DNA from: Otatea glauca
Taxonomy: Eukaryota > Streptophyta > Magnoliopsida > Poales > Poaceae
DNA: 64,000 nucleotides
Assembly (NCBI GenBank): GCA_036346275.1
Contig: CM070719.1
Location: forward strand, 33,757,591 to 33,821,590
Direction: 5' to 3'
Shown here: positions 34,371 to 45,510 of the stretch, in pieces
How positions within the stretch are numbered: the stretch's first letter is position 1
Layout of the letters: every line of letters begins with the position of its first letter
Notes under the pieces: model-generated
Told to the model about the DNA's origin: nothing
Seen by the model: only the letters and a program-made list of their open reading frames with translations
Database searches by the model: none
Position numbers and translations under genes: made by a program

Positions 34371-37300
34371 TGTCGGGACCCGAACATGCAAATCCGGACC
34401 CTCTGTGTATTCTGCACTAGTCCAGGATCAAGCTAGTGCACACAGGCTAAATATTGATGAATATCACAATCATACTTAACGGTAACATAATAAAGACTTC
34501 ATCAATATTAAATATAACTGTTCGACGACCTTATGGTCAACCTTACATGAATACGCCTCGCAGGGCTAAAACTGAAAGTAAATAAATAGCAGCGAAAATA
34601 AACACAAGTGTAGAAACCCTTCAATCTGCCACAAGCAACTGACAAGGTTCGCACCCTAGTTATTCGCCTCTTCCTGATACTCTTCCTCAAAAGTAGGCGT
34701 TGCTTCTTCTCCAACTGGTGATGTTTTGTTGCAAGGGGGGTAAGTACATAGAGCACTCAACAAGTTGCGCACAAAATGCAAGTTTAATATACTATATGCA
34801 TGGCTTATTACAAAGGATAGACTGACATGGTTAATTTGCATAAGCAGCATTAGTAAAATAATAGCATAAATAGATTGAAAGACAGTAAAACAAATAATAA
34901 CAATAATACATTTTCCATTTGTTTTCCAATAACCAACTCATAACCTTATTCCACATTTCATATCCATACCCATATTTGTTTTTAATGAAATCTAACCCTT
35001 GACTGTAATCACCGAGCAATGCTCAATACCGCGAGCACGGCTATTCGAATAGATTTTACAATCTGCAGAGGTTATACACTTTACCCACACGATACAACCA
35101 TACACCACAAAGGCAAGTGATTATAATAAAGCCTTTCCAATGCTTATCTAAACCCAGTACTATCCGCTAAGGTTTCAACACTGGTGGGACTGGTTACCAC
35201 ATCCAGGGCCCCCCTCTTGCACCATGTGAGCATACCCGTGCGAGGACTGATTACCACTACTTGGGTCTCACACCACCAAAAATAGTACAAAAGCTTAGAC
35301 TCGATAGATTAATCAGCTAGGTCTGTCCCATAACAGACATGTGGTTGTATGAATGACTCAGTTCAAATTCTTGCAAGGTTAAGTCCTTAATTGACCAAGG
35401 CAAGACTAACTAAAAATCATCATAACCATGAACCAACCATTATCATAAAAAGCAAAGCGACCGCCCAAGTGCCGCATTGGCCTACCACAAATACATGCCA
35501 CTTGCCTCAGTCTAAATCATTTTACCACCCTAGTTGATTACCATGCACCACGTGCCATCAACAACAACAACATTGTGTAACAAAACCCGACACACAATTT
35601 AATAAACAAGTTCCATAATCATTAAGCAAGATTAACCAATTTTTCATAAAATAATTACTCGTTGCACGGCCTAAGCATTCTACTTGCGTTCTAACCAACC
35701 ATATTGGCAATTATAGCTACCAATTAGTATTAAACCATTATAGGGTGAAAAATGAGATACAACATAAGACATGACATGGTGGGTGTAACTCAAAGTGGAC
35801 AATAGCTAATCCCAACATATTTGAAACAACGATACTTGAATTAATATGCAATACTTTGAAACAATATAATATTTAAAGCATAGGTTCTGAAAGATCGAAA
35901 TGGCGATCAGAGGGGGGGTGAATGATCCCAAATAAAATTTCCCCCCACTCAAAGTACTCCAAACAATCTCACAATAAAAATCTGAAACACCAAAAGATTT
36001 TCCTTTAAAATGGTGTTTCTCAGATTCGCATACCCTCAAAAAACCCGAACAATTAGACAACTATGTGTACCCCTAGCTTGCATGGATGAGAACCATGAAT
36101 CATGTGAGGGAATTTTTAATCATAATCCTGGTTGTCAAGTGTCCAAACAAAGAGGAATCAACTCAAAGACTACTTTTCTAAAAGAGATAAAGCTAAAACA
36201 CCAAAGTCTCTTTCAGAAAAGTAAAAGCAGATTTTCCAGGAATTGTCCTCAATTGGAGCAGGTGGTTAGTGAGTTTCTGTTGCTCTAAAATTTATGGGAA
36301 TTTTTATTCCTGTGAGCAGTTGGGTCATGAAACACTTTACCAACAATGACCTCAAAAATCTTTGTAGAATAAATATGAAAAATCAAGCAATGCAGACAGT
36401 CAGGAACATCGATCAGAAATTTTGAGTCCCGGTTTTCACTTCATAGCGCTCAAACGGTGCAACCAGTGGATTCAAATTTTTTTTGAAAGATGGAAATATG
36501 AGTCTTGCACCTTCTCCAACAAGAATCACTGAAAAATTATTTTTCTATATGTTTATAAAAATCAAAGACTGACTGCTGCGCGAAGAACAAGTTCTGGACA
36601 GATTTGCAATTCAATAAGAACTTGACCTCAAGTCTATCCTAGGGTGCAAGAAAGATGTAAAACCATATGAACACCCTTACGACATCCTAGAAGAACAGCA
36701 TTTAGAAGGAGGGGAGGCAAATCCAAATTGCGATAAAGTAAATTGCGAGAAAGTAAACGCGGGAAACTAAATGCTGAATTTAAATTGAGTAATTTAAATG
36801 CGTAATGTAAATGCGTAAAGGAAATGAAACATGAACATAAATGAAAAACATTTCATTTTTGGAAGGAGAGGTTACAAAGCCTCACATTTCATGTGGGCAA
36901 AGCTCAAAGGAGCATCAAAAACCTCAAACCCTTCAAGGGGGGAAGGCTACCCCTCCACCCCTATTTATACAACTCTTGGGCCACCTACCACCCTTGGATG
37001 AGCCTCTAAACCCTAGAGAATTCATCAAGGGCTAGGATTTACCCACTCAACCAGCCATGCAAGGGTTCACCCAAAACCCACAACACATAATGGGTTTTCT
37101 TGCACGGTTCTCAAAGCACACTAACTAGACCCGCTATCCTATCAACTAGACCGCAATCCGACGGCCCTCATCGATCCGAGCAACATCTAGCTAGCATCAC
37201 ATCCATTCCTTGTCTTCACAGCTTGCATGGACTCCGTCTCCGATCATCTTCCGGCGATCCCCGACCGTCTAGACCTTCGACGCTCCTCGCCTAGTCCCGA

Positions 37301-39958
37301 CCATCCTTCGCCTCACCATGACCTAGCACCGTCGTCCTGCAACCATCAAAAACTAGGAAACTCCTCACATAGCAATGCCCACAAAGATGTGCAATAAATC
37401 CATCAAAGTATACTCATTAAAATTCATTTTTCCTCGTTCTGGCCGGTAGCACCGGGAAAACAGAGAAGACCTCAAATTGCTTCCAGTTGAAAATCCATTT
37501 CAAATCAAACTCAAACATGAGGAACCCAAGCTTAAATTTAGTCAAATACTCATCACAAATTTGGATAGACCTCCACATGGTCCTTCAATCTCCCCCTTGA
37601 TGAGTATATTGACAAACACAACAAAAGGCATATGATTTGAGTTTGAAGAGGATGAAGAAGAAAGCAATTTTTTTGTTGCAAAGTCAAACTTGGTCCAAAT
37701 ATAGAAATTGGAACCATGACCAAGTTGACGAAAAGCAAGTTTTCAACAAAAACTCTAAAATCCAACTAAACATGTCAAATGTGATTATGAGATTATGATC
37801 CAATAGAAGTAGTAGCATAGTTTTACAAAGATCATAATAACCAAATAAGCATTCACATTTTTATCTTTTTAGTGATGCCGTTTCTACGTTTTCTCCCCCT
37901 TTTGGCAATATAGGCATCAATTTTTTTATGTATGCATGAAATGCAATCTAAAGAGCTTTGAAGATTATCCAATTGATCAAAATGAAAAGATGTTACACCA
38001 AGCTTGTCAATTTCAGAATATGACTAAATTAAGACATGTCCAAGACCAATACATTTTATGAAAAAGCTTAGTTTTACAATATTTCATTTTAGCATGATTT
38101 GACAAGTGCAAAACATAACGAAGTTTCAAAGCTAGAAGCAAAACCACTCAAGGATCAAATGGAAAACCTAGAGTTCAACCTACTCAACACTTTGTGGAAT
38201 TTTGAAGTGCATATAAGTTCCTTCAAGCTCAAAAAATTAAATAAAATTCACCATTAAATATAGCATGATTTTAAAAAATTTAAGAAACTGGAATCACCTC
38301 AATTGGTGTTCAAATGCAAAAGATATAGCAATTCAAAGTTTGAAATGAAAGATAAATCAGAAAATTGGAAAAACCCGAATTATTTTTATACTGGAAAATA
38401 GCATTTATGATGTCATGTTGACGTTAGCATCGAAAAGATTTTTGGCTGAAATATTTTTCTACGAAAAAAGCAATATATGATGTCATGCTGACGTCAGCGA
38501 ACACGTGGCGCAACCACAGCGCGACATGCGTCACCGACGTATGGACTCGGTCCACGGCAGGCGCTGGTCCACGGTGGACCGGCAGCACTGTGCCCGTGCA
38601 CCGACTGACGCAAGCTGTGGCGTCAGCGATGACACTCGACCAATCACAACGCGACACACGACGACATGCGACTGGTGCAGCGCTCGGCGCAATCTCATCC
38701 GCTCAATTCAAAACGAATGGCTAAAATCAGCGCAAGGCGCGATGCGGTGGCTCACTGCGGAGGCGACACGCATCACCATCCTGATCGTCCATGTCTAATC
38801 GGATGGCAGCGACGATGGCGAGAACTGAAATGACGAGGCGACGCAGCTAGCCCAGTGGACGGCACGTGGCACGATCCAGGACGGACACTACGGATCTGAT
38901 GGCTACGATGCGGCGACACGAGGCAAGGCGGCGGCGACTACGTGGCTCAACCACAGACGACCGATAAGGATCCAATGGCGGCGAAGCGGCGAAGTGAAGA
39001 CAGCCACTCGGTTACCCCGGCGGGCGACACGTGAAAGAAATCTGACGGTGCTTACCAGATTCTACGGCTAACAAAGCTTGCAACAACAGCGATGGCGTGG
39101 CGGAGTAGGTTCACCAGAGATGAAGACGACGAAGATGAGGCCGATGGCGTTCCGGGGCACCTCCGGCGACGTTAGCTGGTGCGTCTGAAGCGTCTTGATA
39201 CGGCGAACTCAGCGAGGGTCCTAGCGGCGTAGACGACTCGACGGCGGCAGGACGAGACGAAAACTGTGGTGGCATGAAGCGGCAACTACGGTGAGCTTGC
39301 ACGGGCGCAAGATGGCGTCTCAGTGGGCGTGCTCTAGGGCTACGGATGTGTCTCGGCATGCGCAACACAAGGGTGGTTTTGGCGCATTAAATAGGGCCCT
39401 TGGCTTCCGCGAAACGAGACGAAAAAAACTCCAAGAAGCACGGGATCCGGCGGCGCGACGGATTCGGATGAGCCGACGTGGTACAATCCAGAGCGTCCAC
39501 ACAGATCCGATCGATGGCTGGCAGCAAGAGGCGGCGTGACACGATCACAGCCGTTGGATCAAAATCCAACGGTCGCGCGGCTAGGGTTCTGCGGGGCGGG
39601 CTGCGCGGGCTGGGCTGTGCGAAGGAAACGGGCCGAACCGGAGGGGTTTCGGCCCAACACTATTCAATCGATTTTTAAAACTATTTCGAATTAAAATAAT
39701 TCAGATAATAGATAAAGCCGAAATACATAGAAAAAATACCAGGAAAAATCCCGAAAAATTCCAAAAAATACTTTGGGACATTTGGAACTCAAATAAAATA
39801 TTTCCAACCAAAGATCATTAATAATTTTCTCTGAATGATTAAAAGATAGCAAAAGGCTTTATTCAAAATTCCAAAATGAATTAAATAAAACCTTAAAAAT
39901 TCAATAACAAAGAAAAAACATATTAACTCTAATAAAAGCAAAATTTTGGGATGTTACA
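34371..39958 (-). mobile_element. Solo LTR B (large Gypsy-type) with nested Sirevirus fragment
   Basis: TGTCGGGACC (plus-strand left end) to GGGATGTTACA, with the perfect TSD ACGAG (34366-34370, 39959-39963). On the minus strand it starts TGTAACATCCC and ends GGTCCCGACA, as in LTR A. About 3.2 kb remain once the Sirevirus fragment (35888-about 38238) is removed. It has a GC-rich segment at about 38480-39650 with a minus-strand TATTTAA at 39387-39393. It is inserted into the RNase H of F, and rejoining the flanks gives LGIKRLLV-KGNS. The many short ORFs here have no domain support. Confidence 0.87.
35888..38238 (-). mobile_element. Truncated Sirevirus (3' LTR plus ~650 bp of 3' internal region)
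   Basis: The minus strand carries internal sequence (38238 to 37588) homologous to copia-1 11180-11728, the polypurine tract CAAGGGGGAGAT, then a 1700-bp LTR (37587-35888) starting TGAAGGACCATG and ending GATCTTTCA. The TATA box (TATAAATA, minus) is at 36962-36969. The 5' LTR, gag and pol are missing, and so is about 160 bp of LTR B that LTR D retains at this place. This points to one deletion removing both. No second TSD copy exists because of the truncation. Confidence 0.85.
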
Positions 39959-40744
39959 ACGAGTAATCGTTTGATGCCAAGTGACGCAGCCATGCAGAGC
40001 CCGTTAACCATTCCCTCATATTCTGCAACGTTGTTCAAGCCGGAAAATCGAGTTGAATGACATATGTAACCTCCTCACCTATCAGGGATTTGAGCATGAT
40101 GCCAGCCCCCAAGCCCTAAAGCGTGAGCGACCCATCAAAGGACATTGTCCAGTGGTCGTCGACCGCCTTGTGCTCCTTTTCCTCGATGTGCGTCCATTCC
40201 ATGATGAAGTCCGTTAAGACTCCTGACTTGATGCTGGTTCGTGGCGTGATGTCGACCTTGAACTCGTTGAGTTCGACCACCCACTACGCAATTCGCCCTG
40301 TCGCTTCTCGTTTGCTTATTATCTCCTTCAATGGATACGACGTCATAACCGTAATCTTATGTGCCTGAAAGTAGTATCACAGCTTTCGAGAAGTCATCAG
40401 GACAGCGTACAACATCTTCTGAACCTGAGGGTATCGTAGCTTGGCATCATGCAAGATCTCGCTCATGTAGGACACCGGCTTCTCGACCTTGGCCTTTTTC
40501 TTAGGGAATCTTGCTCGACCACCAGGACTATGCTTAATACTTGAGGGGTAGCTGCAATGTACAAAAAGAGCTCCTCTTTTTCATTAGGCGAAGTTAAAAC
40601 TAATAGAGGAAATAAGTACCTTTTCAGATCTTCAAAAGCTTCTTCTGCCTCCTTGGTCCACTCGAAAGTGTCCTACTTCTTGAGTAACTTGAAGAAGGAT
40701 AGCCATCGTTCACCCATCCGAGAAATGAATCGACTAAGTGCTAG
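39959..40744 (-). pseudogene. RT-linked RNase H and start of second RNase H, element F
   Basis: Minus strand from 40744: LALSRFISRMGERWLSFFKL then EWTKEAEEAFEDLKRYL (RT connection/RNase H). Near 40370 is YFQAHKITVMTSYPLKEIIS; near 40160 MSFDGSLTL starts the Tat-specific RNase H, ending at LCMAASLGIKRLLV where LTR B is inserted. Stops (for example near 40675 and 40290) break it. The RNase H would remove template RNA during reverse transcription. Confidence 0.88.
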
Positions 40745-42155
40745 TGAAAGTTCAAGCTCCATTAGTTTGGTTTTGGTGTTAATGACAAATCTAATATTGA
40801 AACTAACTCTTTTGATAATCATAATATTGATTAGTATCAATTATTAATTAATGATAAATCCTTTCTATGAGACAAACTCTTTTATTGAGTATATCTTTGA
40901 TTAGTCTCATCTCATTGAAAAATGAAAAATCCAAGGTATGCTCTTGTATTTATTTTATGATATCTTATTGCATACTTAGAACTCAAGTTAAAGGATGAAC
41001 TCTTCCATTGCTTATATATTAAAAGATGCGCATTATGTTGCCAACTTCATCTATATTACATGAATGCACATATCTAGGGGGAGTTCACAATTTAACTTGA
41101 TGTTTCAATAGTATTGATCCATGTCCTCTTGCCAAACAACATATAGGATCAAGACTTTAAAACAATCCTTTGAGTATATGTAACTTGTGTAGTTGTAGTA
41201 TACTCATGTTAATATAGGATAAACTCAAATGCTATCTAAGATTGATTATGTGCATATTGATTCTAAGTTCAATTATTTATATGCACATATTTAATGGAAT
41301 TTATTCTATTCTTGATGGTATTAAGAGTATTGATCCATTTCTATCACTCCAACATAATTTGGACCATTACTTAGTAACCATCAAAATGAGTATATGAAAC
41401 TTGTGTAGTTAATATATACTCATGTCAATTTAAATGAAATTTAAATTGAGTTCGCTTGTCTTTTAATCATCAAAGAATGCTTCATCATGTGTTGATGTCA
41501 TTCTTTGTTGATTTAGGACAAACGGGAAGTTCTTGAGTATAAAGAAGCATTAGTTGCATCAAAGTACTCAAGACACAATCAATTCGTTCAAAATTGATTT
41601 GGGTTGTACTCAATCGATCTCGGGGGAATCCATTATGTGTTAAGGGAGTGCAAGTGATGATTGAGACAACCGTGTTTGTTGGACTAACAATCTTCATGAG
41701 TTGTGAAGTAGGTTGAGTCCAAGAAAATGAATAATCGGGAAGAAGAATTTATCATGTGTTGATGAGCTTCAAAGATGAATCCTAAAGTGAAGTGAAGCTA
41801 GAGAAGGTTCATCATGTGTTGATAAACAAGAAGAAAGATCCCGACTTGGAGAAAAGATGATCGGTCATCATGAAAGCTCCAAGAGGTTGCGAGAGGCAAA
41901 GGTATAACTATCTAGGGCTAAGGATGTGTTCCTAGTCTTTTACCGGTCTCGGTGTTCAGATTTTAGACTTGAATGACTACATTAGAGTCTTTGTTTTTGT
42001 GATATGTAAAACTTATCTATGGTTGCTTAAATCTTGAAAAAGGGAGGAAATTTTATCCCTCGTGATAAGCTTCGCATAGAGTGAAAGATCACCTAAATCG
42101 GAGTTCGGAGTAAAAAGTTATGGATGATTTAGTGCCTGAAGGAGTGGTTTGACTG

Positions 42156-42402
42156 CCCCTAGTCCGGTCATACCGCCCCAAGTCCGGTATGACCGGGGAC
42201 ACCCCATTGTGTTTTTTATTGAAGAGTGTCTTTTGGGGGATGTAGCCCGATATGACCGGACCCCCTCCAGTCATATCGACCATAGAGAGGTCATATCAGC
42301 CTAGGGTGTGGTATGACCGGATTTTCTATGTAACGGCTAGTTTTTTTCTAGCCGTTAGACCAGAGGCCGGTCATACCGGCCCTAGGGCAGTATGACCGGG
42401 CC
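42156..42402. repeat. Repeated palindromic CCGGTCATACCG / CCGGTATGACCGG motifs
   Basis: At least six copies, both orientations, upstream of TATATAAT in the solo LTR (for example 42164, 42185, 42251, 42310, 42372, 42391). They resemble the palindromic CGG motif clusters known in Sirevirus LTRs. Confidence 0.75.
42331..42357. other. Perfect 10-bp hairpin with T7 loop
   Basis: TAACGGCTAG - seven T - CTAGCCGTTA. A half-copy (AACGGCTAGTTTTT) recurs at 42433. It sits among the palindromic motifs just upstream of the TATA box. Confidence 0.85.
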
Positions 42403-42457
42403 TCCTTAGCATTTATGCCCAATTTGCCCCCCAACGGCTAGTTTTTCTTGTGGAGGC

Positions 42458-42465
42458 TATATAAT
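42458..42465 (+). promoter_or_regulatory. TATA box of Copia solo LTR in F
   Basis: TATATAAT within GGAGGCTATATAATGAGCC. Confidence 0.65.
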
Positions 42466-42523
42466 GAGCCTTGGGGATTGGCATTTGGGTGTTTTTTTGA
42501 CTTTGTTGAGCATTTGTGTGGTC

Positions 42524-42690
42524 TTGTGCATGTGTTGCATTCCCAAATTTGATTCTTGAGCTAAGAGTGAGCTCTAATTGCATGTGTTGCAATTAGGAGA
42601 GGATTGGGAGCTTCTTGTGTGTGTGTTGCACTTGAGGGAAGCCTTGTGCATGTGTTGCACTCGGTGATTACCATTGTACATGTGTTGCAC
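42524..42690 (+). repeat. Five TGCATGTGTTGCAC-like units downstream of TATA
   Basis: Copies of (G)CATGTGTTGCA or a close variant occur roughly every 30-45 bp after the TATATAAT box, that is, in probable leader RNA. The function is unknown. Confidence 0.65.
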
Positions 42691-43275
42691 TTGGTGGAGC
42701 TCAAGCTAGAGAACTTGACTTATTACTCTTGGTGTTTGCCGACACCTAGATGACGTGTAGAGACGTCGTGCGCGGTGATCTTCTCAAGGATATTGTGAGA
42801 ACACCCGGTAAGGTTGTGAAGGTCGGAGCTCACCTACCCAGAGAGGGAAAGAGCTACTACTAGTGGAATCGAGACGGGTGCTCAATTTGTGGAGCCGGTC
42901 CAAAGTGGTTTGGGCTAGCCTCAACGTGGATTAGGGGAGACCGGCAAGTCTCCGAACGCCACGGTAAAAAGTATTGTGTCTCCTTGTGTTTTTCTTGCAA
43001 TTCTCAATTTACATTGTTGCAATTTACATTCCTAGAATTAAATTGCTTGATTGTCTTTAGGATTGTATATTCTTGTGTAGAGACATAATTAGCTAATACA
43101 CTTAGTGAGTCTAGTTGACTTAGGCTTTAATTGTCAAAACCGAAATTTATCGCTTCCGCATCTTTTATCATTTAGGTTTTGACATAAGGGTACTTAGGCG
43201 AGATTTTAATTAATCATAGAAAAAAAATTTAAAGCCGCCTATTCACCCCCTCTAGTCGGCATTCATGATCTTACA

Positions 43276-43454
43276 GCTGCGATGCAGCTCGTGAGATTTT
43301 GCACTTCCATCATAGGCCGTGGAGAATGCATCTGCTCGATGGCCTCAATTTTGTGCGGGTTGGCCTCGATGCCTCGACTGGACATCTGGAAATCAAGAAG
43401 CTTGCCGGATGGAACGCCGAACGTGCAATTCTCGGGGTTAAGCATTATTCGATA
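43276..43454 (-). pseudogene. RT thumb segment of element F
   Basis: The minus strand reads RIMLNPENCTFGVPSGKLL and then SSRGIEANPHKIEAIEQMHS, the conserved Gypsy RT segment after the YVDD palm. It sits between the MITE on the right and the solo LTR on the left. Both flanks continue in the RT of F. Confidence 0.92.
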
Positions 43455-43717
43455 CTCCCTCCGTTGATAAATATAAGGCGTATTTTGACTTTGCACAAGG
43501 ATTAAGGTTGTGGTGAAATTGAGAAAGGCATGTGAGGAAATGACTTACATATCCCTCTTAATTGTCTTGAAAGATGAGAGATAATGAATAAATGCATATG
43601 GTTGAGAGAGAATAAATAGGGGTATAAGTGGAAAGGCTCATTAAATCTACATGCACGTCTTATATTTTTCAACAAGACCATTCAAACTACAGGCCTTATT
43701 TTTATCAAAGAAGGGAG
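43455..43717. mobile_element. Stowaway (Tc1/mariner) MITE in RT of F
   Basis: 263 bp with imperfect terminal inverted repeats beginning CTCCCTCCGTTGATAAATA and ending AAGAAGGGAG, flanked by TA on both sides (43453-43454, 43718-43719). It has no coding capacity; mobilised in trans by a mariner-like transposase. It interrupts LEETFDNLRK / RIMLNPENC of the RT. Confidence 0.92.
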
Positions 43718-44846
43718 TACTTCCTAAGGTTGTCAAATGTCTCCTCGAGGTTACTGATTAGGGTGCTCCCGATTTTTGATTTGACTACAACATCATCGAC
43801 AAACGCTTCCACATTGCGCCTGATTTGGGACTTCAAGCAGTTTTGAATACAACATTGATACGTAGCACCAGCACACTTTAAATCGAAAGGCATCTTAACA
43901 TAACAGAATACACCGATAGGAGTAGTAAAAGCAGTTCTCCTCATCCTCTATAGACATGCTAATTTGGTGATACCCTGAGTAGGCATCTAGAAAACTTAGC
44001 AGCTCACAGCCGACAGTAGAATCCACTATCTGGTCGATGCGGGGGGAGAGGAAAAGGATCTTTAGGACACTCCTTGTTAAGGTCAGTGTAGTTGACGCAC
44101 ACCCTCCACTTGCCATTCGGTTTTTTGACGAGGATAGAGTTCGCCAGCCACGTCGGGTGACGGACCTCTAGGATGAAGCCAGCCTTCAGGAGTTTGCCAA
44201 CCTCCTCTTGTATGGCCTGCATCCTGCCTTCTGCAAATCTATGTTGTTTCTACACCACAGGCCTGATGCTAGGTTCCATAGCTAGTCGATGCTCGATCAC
44301 TTCCTTGGGGACCCCGGGCATGTTGGACGGTTGCCACGCAAAAATGTCACGGTTTGCCCAAAGAAAGGCGACGAGCTCGAGTTCCTATTTGGAGTCAAGG
44401 TCGGCGCCCACCTTGACCATCTTGGAAGGATCCGACGGGTCAAGGGGAACTGTCTTGACGCCTCCATCGGTCTTCTTATCCTTCTTGCCATCGTCGACTG
44501 AGTTTTGGCGGAACTGTTTGATGTAGAGGCCTTATTGATGTTCTTCGACCTTTGGCGCTTAGCACCCTCATCGTCAGCACTAGTTGCCAACCTATAGAGA
44601 TGCTTGGCCATCTCCAGGCACTTCGTGTCGCACCGGACCGCAGTGCGCTGATCCCCCTTTATTGCAACGATTCCTTTGGCGTCGGCATCTTGAGTTCTTG
44701 ACGGTCTGATACGCGTAGTGCACCATGGCCATGAACTTGGCTAGCATTTGGCGGCCTAAGATCACATTGTAGGTGGTCTCAAAATTAGCCACATCGAAGA
44801 GGATCTTTTCAGAGCGAAAATTGTCTGGTGTGCCGAACATAACTGG
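43718..44846 (-). pseudogene. Protease and RT palm of element F
   Basis: Minus strand. At the right end is the Gypsy protease tail MFGTPDNFRSEKILFDVANF...YNVILGRQMLAKFMAM. After a linker come QAIQEEVGKLLKAGFILEV, PNGKWRVCVNYTDLNKECPK, LLSFLDAYSGYHQISM, and the catalytic FVDDVVVKSK. Frameshifts separate these blocks (about 44590, 44035 and 43940). The N-terminal active-site part of protease and all of gag are beyond the copia-2 insertion, outside this view. Confidence 0.9.
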
Positions 44847-44953
44847 TGAAGGACCATGTGCAGGTCCATCTATGTTTATGATGAGTATTTGACTTTATGT
44901 GATCTAGGATAGCTTAGATTTGAGTTTGGATTTCAAGTTGGAAGTGCTTTTAT

Positions 44954-45154
44954 GACGGACCAAATGTCGCGTGAGTTTTACGTGTATGACGGACCAAATC
45001 TCAGTGAGTTTCACGTGTATGACGGACCAAATGTCGCGTGAGTTTCATGTGTATAACGAACCAAATCTCAGTTAGTTTCACGTGTATTACGGACCAAATC
45101 TCAGTGAGTTTCACATGTATGACGGACCAAATGTCGCGTGAGTTTCTCGTGTAT
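44954..45154 (+). repeat. Six 33/34-bp tandem units, two alternating types
   Basis: Units begin GACGGACCAAAT. Type a continues GTCGCGTGAG, type b CTCAGTGAG; both end TTTCACGTGTAT or a near variant. The order is a-b-a-b-b-a, each with a CACGTG G-box core or variant. A further GACGGACCA follows at 45155. It lies in U3 upstream of the promoter. Confidence 0.88.
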
Positions 45155-45510
45155 GACGGACCAGTTTTGACAGCTGACAGTAATTAGCATTTTTGAAGAT
45201 TTTACATTGCTCAAAAAATTATTTGGTAAACATGAAAGTTGTAGAGCATTTTGACATGCAACTTTTTCATGTTGACAAGTTTTTCATTTGAGCAAGAGAA
45301 AAAATCATAGAAAATCGGGAAGGTTAACAGAGAATCTCACGTTTACGACAGACCAATTTTGACAGCGTGAAGTAATATGCCTTTTTGAAGGTCTTCCCGT
45401 GCTCAAAAAATTATGTGGTCTACATGAAAGTTTTAGAGAATTCCGAAACACAACTTTTTTATGTTGACAAGTTTTTCATCTGAGCAACATAAAAATCATA
45501 AAAAATTGAG
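45155..45510 (+). repeat. Two diverged ~180-bp direct repeats in LTR of copia-2
   Basis: Copy 1 (about 45155-45330) and copy 2 (about 45335-45510) share GACCAGTTTTGACAG / GACCAATTTTGACAG, GCTCAAAAAATTAT and CATGTTGACAAGTTTTTCAT / ATGTTGACAAGTTTTTCATC. The first bases continue the 33/34-bp unit. Confidence 0.82.

Larger units (their letters stand above)
40745..43275 (+). mobile_element. Copia-type solo LTR (2.5 kb) in pol of F
   Basis: TGAAAGTTCAAG...GATCTTACA, 2531 bp. The right flank is GCTGC, the left flank GCTAG (imperfect 5-bp TSD). Removing insert and one flank restores the RT codons I-A-A-L-S-R of element F. The end segment with CCTATTCACCCCCTCTAG is typical of Sirevirus-like Copia LTRs. 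It contains palindromic CCGGTATGACCGG-type motifs (42160-42400), a 10-bp-stem hairpin and TATATAAT at 42458-42465. No internal domain is present. Confidence 0.8.
27159..44846 (-). mobile_element. Tat-lineage Gypsy element F (3' part, minus strand, with nested insertions)
   Basis: Read on the minus strand, the order is: protease (44846 down), RT, RNase H, second RNase H, integrase, pol stop at 32785, a repeat region, an antisense aORF, a polypurine-like tract and the 3' LTR (27826-27159). It is interrupted by copia-2 at its right end (its gag and 5' LTR are beyond the window), a Stowaway MITE, a Copia solo LTR and solo LTR B. Each break rejoins conserved Pol codons when the insert is removed. 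Left TSD candidate ACAAT at 27154-27158. It is inserted in the integrase of E. Confidence 0.88.

Noticed and set aside
36841..37294. Small ORFs in the reversed Sirevirus LTR
   Set aside because: Counterparts in other LTR copies are disrupted; they overlap promoter and U5 sequence.
38424..39678. Cluster of overlapping ORFs in the GC-rich part of LTR B
   Set aside because: High GC lowers stop frequency; overlapping frames on both strands, no shared protein with LTRs A or D.
43263..43275. Alternative right end of the Copia solo LTR at GGCATTCA (43265)
   Set aside because: Ending at CTTACA (43275) restores the RT codons of F and a near-TSD (GCTGC/GCTAG); ending at 43265 leaves ten unexplained bases.
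44954..45154. Possible CRISPR-like or satellite array
   Set aside because: Units are contiguous with no unique spacers and lie in the U3 of a retrotransposon LTR in a plant genome.
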